A DNA stretch of 64,000 bases from Archivesica marissinica. Lineage: Eukaryota; Mollusca; Bivalvia; Venerida; Vesicomyidae. The number at the start of each line of letters is the position of its first letter. Within the stretch, counting starts at the first letter, position 1. The DNA is taken from the NCBI GenBank assembly GCA_014843695.1, contig CM026403.1:7703728-7767727 (forward strand), in the 5' to 3' direction. The translations under genes and the position numbers were made by a program. Positions 60,205 to 64,000 of the stretch are shown piece after piece. The notes under the pieces were generated by a model. The model saw nothing but the letters and a program-made list of their open reading frames with translations. It ran no database searches and had not been told where the DNA came from.

Positions 60205-61450
60205 CCTAGAATAACATTCTGTAATGTTCCGATGTAGATAATCTGGTTCAAATCAAACTTAGCTGAGGCAATATATGATGAGTAACATTAATTGTTGCCA
60301 CAAATTTCATGAAGATTGGATGAGATAACTCAGTATTGAACTTAATTGTATGGATACGGAAAATTTAGACAATTGTTTAAAACTCCAAGGGCCATAAACC
60401 TGTGGTTACTCTGGGCGATCTGGCCGGTAATCCTACTTGGTCAATGAATAATGAGCAGTGACCTTGCTACCACATGGCAATAAGATTAGATAAGGAGCAC
60501 ATATGTTATTTGTAATAAGTTGTATGAACTTGTTTCGCAATCGTGCTACGCGTCTCACACAGTCCAATATTTTACATATTGGATCGTTTTCGGCTTCATT
60601 CTGATCGTTAATAGTTCTAATCCGACTTTTACTTCGGTTCTTGATGTAATTCTCATGTGCATATAAAGGTGACCAAAATATTGGACAGGAAGGCAGAAAA
60701 CAAACAAAATCGAATATTTGCATGTGTAATTTATGCAAATATTGCGCAAAGTCATGATTGTAACTTGAAACTGGATGGTAGTCTAAGCTGTCCTTTGAGT
60801 TTTATACCATTGTTAATATCATTACTGGGTTACAGGGTATGGGTGTTCTGAACAATAGTGTTGGTTTTCAAACAGAGCGACTCATATGTTCGATATATAT
60901 ATATATATATATATATATAATGGAGCCCCATGGATGATTAGGTTTGCTTAATGGGTTCTCTTATCTAAATAAAGAATATACTTTAGTGATGGCCATTCGT
61001 CCGAACTTCCGAGTACCCAAACACTATTACAGTATTTGAATATTCGGAAAATAACTATAAATATTTGCAGAATAAATACATAAAATCAGTTAGTTTGTTG
61101 TGGTGTTCATTCAAAATCCATTAGATACCTGATTATTACAAAAGAAAACACCCCAAGAGGTTTGTTTATCGTGGTAAACAATGTGATGGCCTGGGCCCTC
61201 GTAGGTGTTAACACGATACAATACTAGGTAAGGTATTCGAATAATTAGGTGCCAGGTGCAATAAATCTGTATTCCTTAACGACTGTAGTCAATTTTTAAT
61301 TATCTCTCAGTGGACAAAATGATTGAATATTCGAATACCCTACGAATCGAATAATTAATCGGATAGCAAAATCACCCGATTTACATTATAAACTTATATT
61401 TTACTTACTATATAACTGTGAAGATAATTGTTTATACATGTACTTCAAAA
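60205..61450. other. Unique region with SINE tail scrap, half hairpin and AT microsatellite
   Basis: 60510-60545 is a family B SINE tail (AGTTGTATGAACTTGTTTCG). 60558-60597 is the right arm of the hairpin element at 324-409. 60893-60920 is a TA dinucleotide run. No gene seen. Confidence 0.6.
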
Positions 61451-61467
61451 GCACTATTCCAGGATGT

Positions 61468-61734
61468 TATGTTATGTTATATTTCGGGTTTTACGCCTGC
61501 ATCAGCACCATTTTTGGGCTATATCGCCGGCGGGCAGTTTACCTAACAACACCTTTCCTGGGCAGTCTCCAGCGGTTAACCAGTACTTGGGTGCACCAAC
61601 CTCCGTAAGAAACTGCCAACTTTTTCATATAAATGAGACATGGCCTGAGCGGGGCTCGAACCCGTGACCATCAGTGATGATAGGTTACAGTGGTATACAA
61701 GTCAGCGACCTTAATCACTCGACCACGGAGGCGG
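61468..61734 (-). mobile_element. tRNA-derived SINE, family D (full length)
   Basis: Minus-strand head TCCGCCTCCGTGGTCGAGTG with box B GGGTTCGAGCCCC, and the same body as 17057-17301. Target duplication ACTATTCCAGGATGT (15 bp) at 61453-61467 and 61735-61749. This copy gives the unamplified reference for the 40-bp array at 34283. Confidence 0.97.
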
Positions 61735-61749
61735 ACTATTCCAGGATGT

Positions 61750-62780
61750 ACAGAACAGATTGTGTAACAAACACTTACCCTAAGCAGCTGCTTTGCCGTT
61801 GCATTGCTGAAATCCATTAGCACACGTCAGGTATACCCGTGACATTTATCTGCTCATCTTCATTAACTAATTAACCCATTTCCAACATTTCCTTCTAGTA
61901 AACATTACCCTGTCATACGCTTTATAGAATACTCGTATTTCACAGCACTGTTCCAATGTTCAGTTTTACTCACAAGGCAAATACTTCTTAAGAAACTAAT
62001 AGAATTGCTATAAGCCACACTCATATATTGTCTAAGGTACGATACATCGATATGCCTATACAATGTACAGGGTAGTCCGTTATTCACTTTCAAAATAACT
62101 CCATTGTCATACATGAAATTCAAGATGAGTCCATTATGTCCTAACAATATAGGGTCGTACATTATCTTAATACTTAATGATTAGTGACTTATAGGAACAA
62201 GCGAATATGCAAAACACGTAGAACGTAAATAATACTGCCAATGTGACACCTGAAGCTTAGAGTGAAAGGTAAACATACACCAATGCATACCATGCTCTAG
62301 GGTTCCAACATGTTCAAAATACACTTTCATATCATATTATCTTTATGTCAAACATTTTTGTCCCATGTTGTAAACAGTATTGATCTCGCCAGGACAGCTG
62401 TCTATACAAGTTGTGATATGCAATTTCATTATCGGTGACTTTTCTCTCTCTCTTCCAAATACATATCCATTTCATCATTCATTTACATGCTTATATAATT
62501 GTATCCTGCATTCATGCTTTTAATAATGGCTAAAAACTACCTGCCTAATAAACTTTGCTTTATTAGTCAGTGCCTCATAAACCTTTCATGACGTCATAAC
62601 GCTGAATGTATGACGTCATATGTTCACAGATGGTATGTTAAACTTCAGCTTCAGCAGGTCATGAATATTCGGTAATCTTTCCTCTCTAAAAAATCTGTTT
62701 TTCAGAAGATAGGCAGAGCCTCGCCTTGCATATTATCACCAACTTGCCTAATATATTAAAATTTATAACACATTAACCTA
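61750..62780. other. Unique spacer
   Basis: An 85-codon minus-strand ORF (61905-62162) has ordinary amino-acid composition but no motif I recognise. No repeats seen. Confidence 0.35.
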
Positions 62781-62782
62781 AT

Positions 62783-63690
62783 ATTCTCTGTATGTGTATG
62801 TTCATCTATAATATCCTCTGTATGTGTATATTCATCTACAATATCCTCTGTACATGTATATTCATCTACAATATCCTCTGTACATGTATATTCATCTACA
62901 ATATCCTCTGTACATGTATATTCATCTACAATATTCTCTGTACATGTATATTCATCTACAATATTCTCTGTACATGTATATTCATCTACAATATCCTCTG
63001 TACATGTATATTCATCTACAATATCCTCTGTACATGTATATTCATCTACAATATCCTCTGTACATGTATATTCATCTACAATATTCTCTGTACATGTATA
63101 TTCATCTACAATATTCTCTGTACATGTATATTCATCTATAATATCCTCTGTACATGTATATTCATCTACAATATCCTCTGTACATGTATATTCATCTACA
63201 ATATCCTCTGTACATGTATATTCATCTACAATATCCTCTGTACATGTATATTCATCTACAATATTCTCTGTACATGTATATTCATCTACAATATCCTCTG
63301 TACATGTATATTCATCTATAATATCCTCTGTACATGTATATTCATCTATAATATCCTCTGTACATGTATATTCATCTACAATATCCTCTGTACATGTATA
63401 TTCATCTACAATATCCTCTGTACATGTATATTCATCTACAATATTCTCTGTACATGTATATTCATCTATAATATCCTCTGTACATGTATATTCATCTACA
63501 ATATTCTCTGTATGTGTATGTTCATCTATAATATCCTCTGTATGTGTATATTCATCTACAATATCCTCTGTACATGTATATTCATCTACAATATCCTCTG
63601 TACATGTATATTCATCTACAATATCCTCTGTACATGTATATTCATCTACAATATTCTCTGTACATGTATATTCATCTACAATATTAATAC
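62783..63690. repeat. 30-bp minisatellite, 30 copies
   Basis: Units of exactly 30 bp contain TGTACATGTATATTCATCTA and CAATATCCTC. The first two units and two units near 63510-63550 carry the TATGTGTATG variant. A 300-codon ORF with a ten-residue repeat results from a stop-free unit divisible by three. Confidence 0.98.
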
Positions 63691-63716
63691 TTGACTAAAC
63701 GATTCAAGAGCAATTG

Positions 63717-64000
63717 TAAAATGTTATATCAGAAACACGTAATACTCTTACTTAGTTAACGTAATACAACAAACGAGGGAGAATAAAATGTTATATCAGA
63801 AACACGTAATACTCTTACTTAGTTAACGTAATACAACAAACGAGGGAGAATAAAATGTTATATCAGAAACACGTAATACTCTTACTTAGTTAACGTAATA
63901 CAACAAACGAGGGAGAATAAAATGTTATATCAGAAACACGTAATACTCTTACTTAGTTAACGTAATACAACAAACGAGGGAGAATAAAATGTTATATCAG
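63717..64000. repeat. 67-bp tandem repeat, more than 4 copies, continuing past the window
   Basis: TAAAATGTTATATCAGAAAC recurs at 67-bp steps (63717, 63784, 63851, 63918, 63985). The copies look identical, so the array is young. The window ends inside it. Confidence 0.95.

Noticed and set aside
60893..60920. TATA-like promoter
   Set aside because: A plain TA dinucleotide microsatellite with no gene downstream.
61905..62162. 85-codon minus-strand ORF
   Set aside because: No recognised domain and no neighbouring exon; within the length expected by chance in 60 kb.
62792..63694. 300-codon ORF with a ten-residue Cys/Ile/Phe/Tyr repeat
   Set aside because: Homogeneous 30-bp minisatellite. A second frame is also open, and there is no unique N-terminus.

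Overview
The window looks like intergenic and intronic DNA from an invertebrate, most likely a marine mollusc (a bivalve is my best guess). It is AT-rich, has no compact operon-like gene layout, and is crowded with tRNA-derived SINEs, MITEs, a Tc1/mariner copy and very many minisatellites. By rough addition about 28-29 kb of the ~63 kb of determined sequence is tandem repeat. Positions 43732-44731 are 1000 Ns, so the window crosses a scaffold join.

Layout. 0.3-4.6 kb: a small hairpin element, then a 72-bp minisatellite split by a ~3.0 kb transposon-like unit (copy 1) with ~500-bp inverted repeats and a FEN1/XPG-like nuclease plus CXC gene. 4.9-9.8 kb: 36-, 17-, 36-, 37- and 17-bp arrays around a good minus-strand leucine-zipper exon (6748-6864). 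9-13.2 kb: TTAA-flanked MITEs, a hAT-like MITE, a SINE and a second minus-strand exon with an in-frame 18-bp minisatellite. 14-19 kb: a possible small membrane ORF, a MITE and nested SINEs, one with a 69-bp internal segment amplified into an array. 20-23.7 kb: a 19-bp satellite. 24-25.3 kb: a dead Tc1/mariner element. 26.6-27.8 kb: a likely first coding exon with a 21-bp coding minisatellite and, in the intron behind it, an array of units that each resemble its 5' splice site. 30.3-41.1 kb: a 64-bp array, a 40-bp array grown out of a SINE head, 81-, 18- and 49-bp arrays, and a 46-bp array grown out of a MITE end. 41.4-59.6 kb: a 32-bp array, the N gap, a 6.3-kb 25/23-bp array with ~2-kb higher-order structure, a truncated nuclease/CXC element (copy 2), a complete but decayed one (copy 3) and a second 32-bp array. 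60-64 kb: SINEs, a 30-bp array and a 67-bp array running off the window.

Two results stand out. First, three divergent members of one protein family (FEN1/XPG-type nuclease signatures followed by a C-terminal CXC cysteine cluster) lie within 55 kb. Two are bounded by long inverted repeats with TA at both ends and the third by one probable end, so the family appears to be carried by a large DNA transposon whose class I cannot name. Second, at least three of the satellites are demonstrably amplified pieces of short nonautonomous transposons (one MITE end, two SINE interiors), so the window catches satellite birth from mobile elements at several stages.

The only host gene I can support is a minus-strand gene, or genes, represented by the exons at 27.8, 13.2 and 6.9 kb. 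The last two are phase-compatible.
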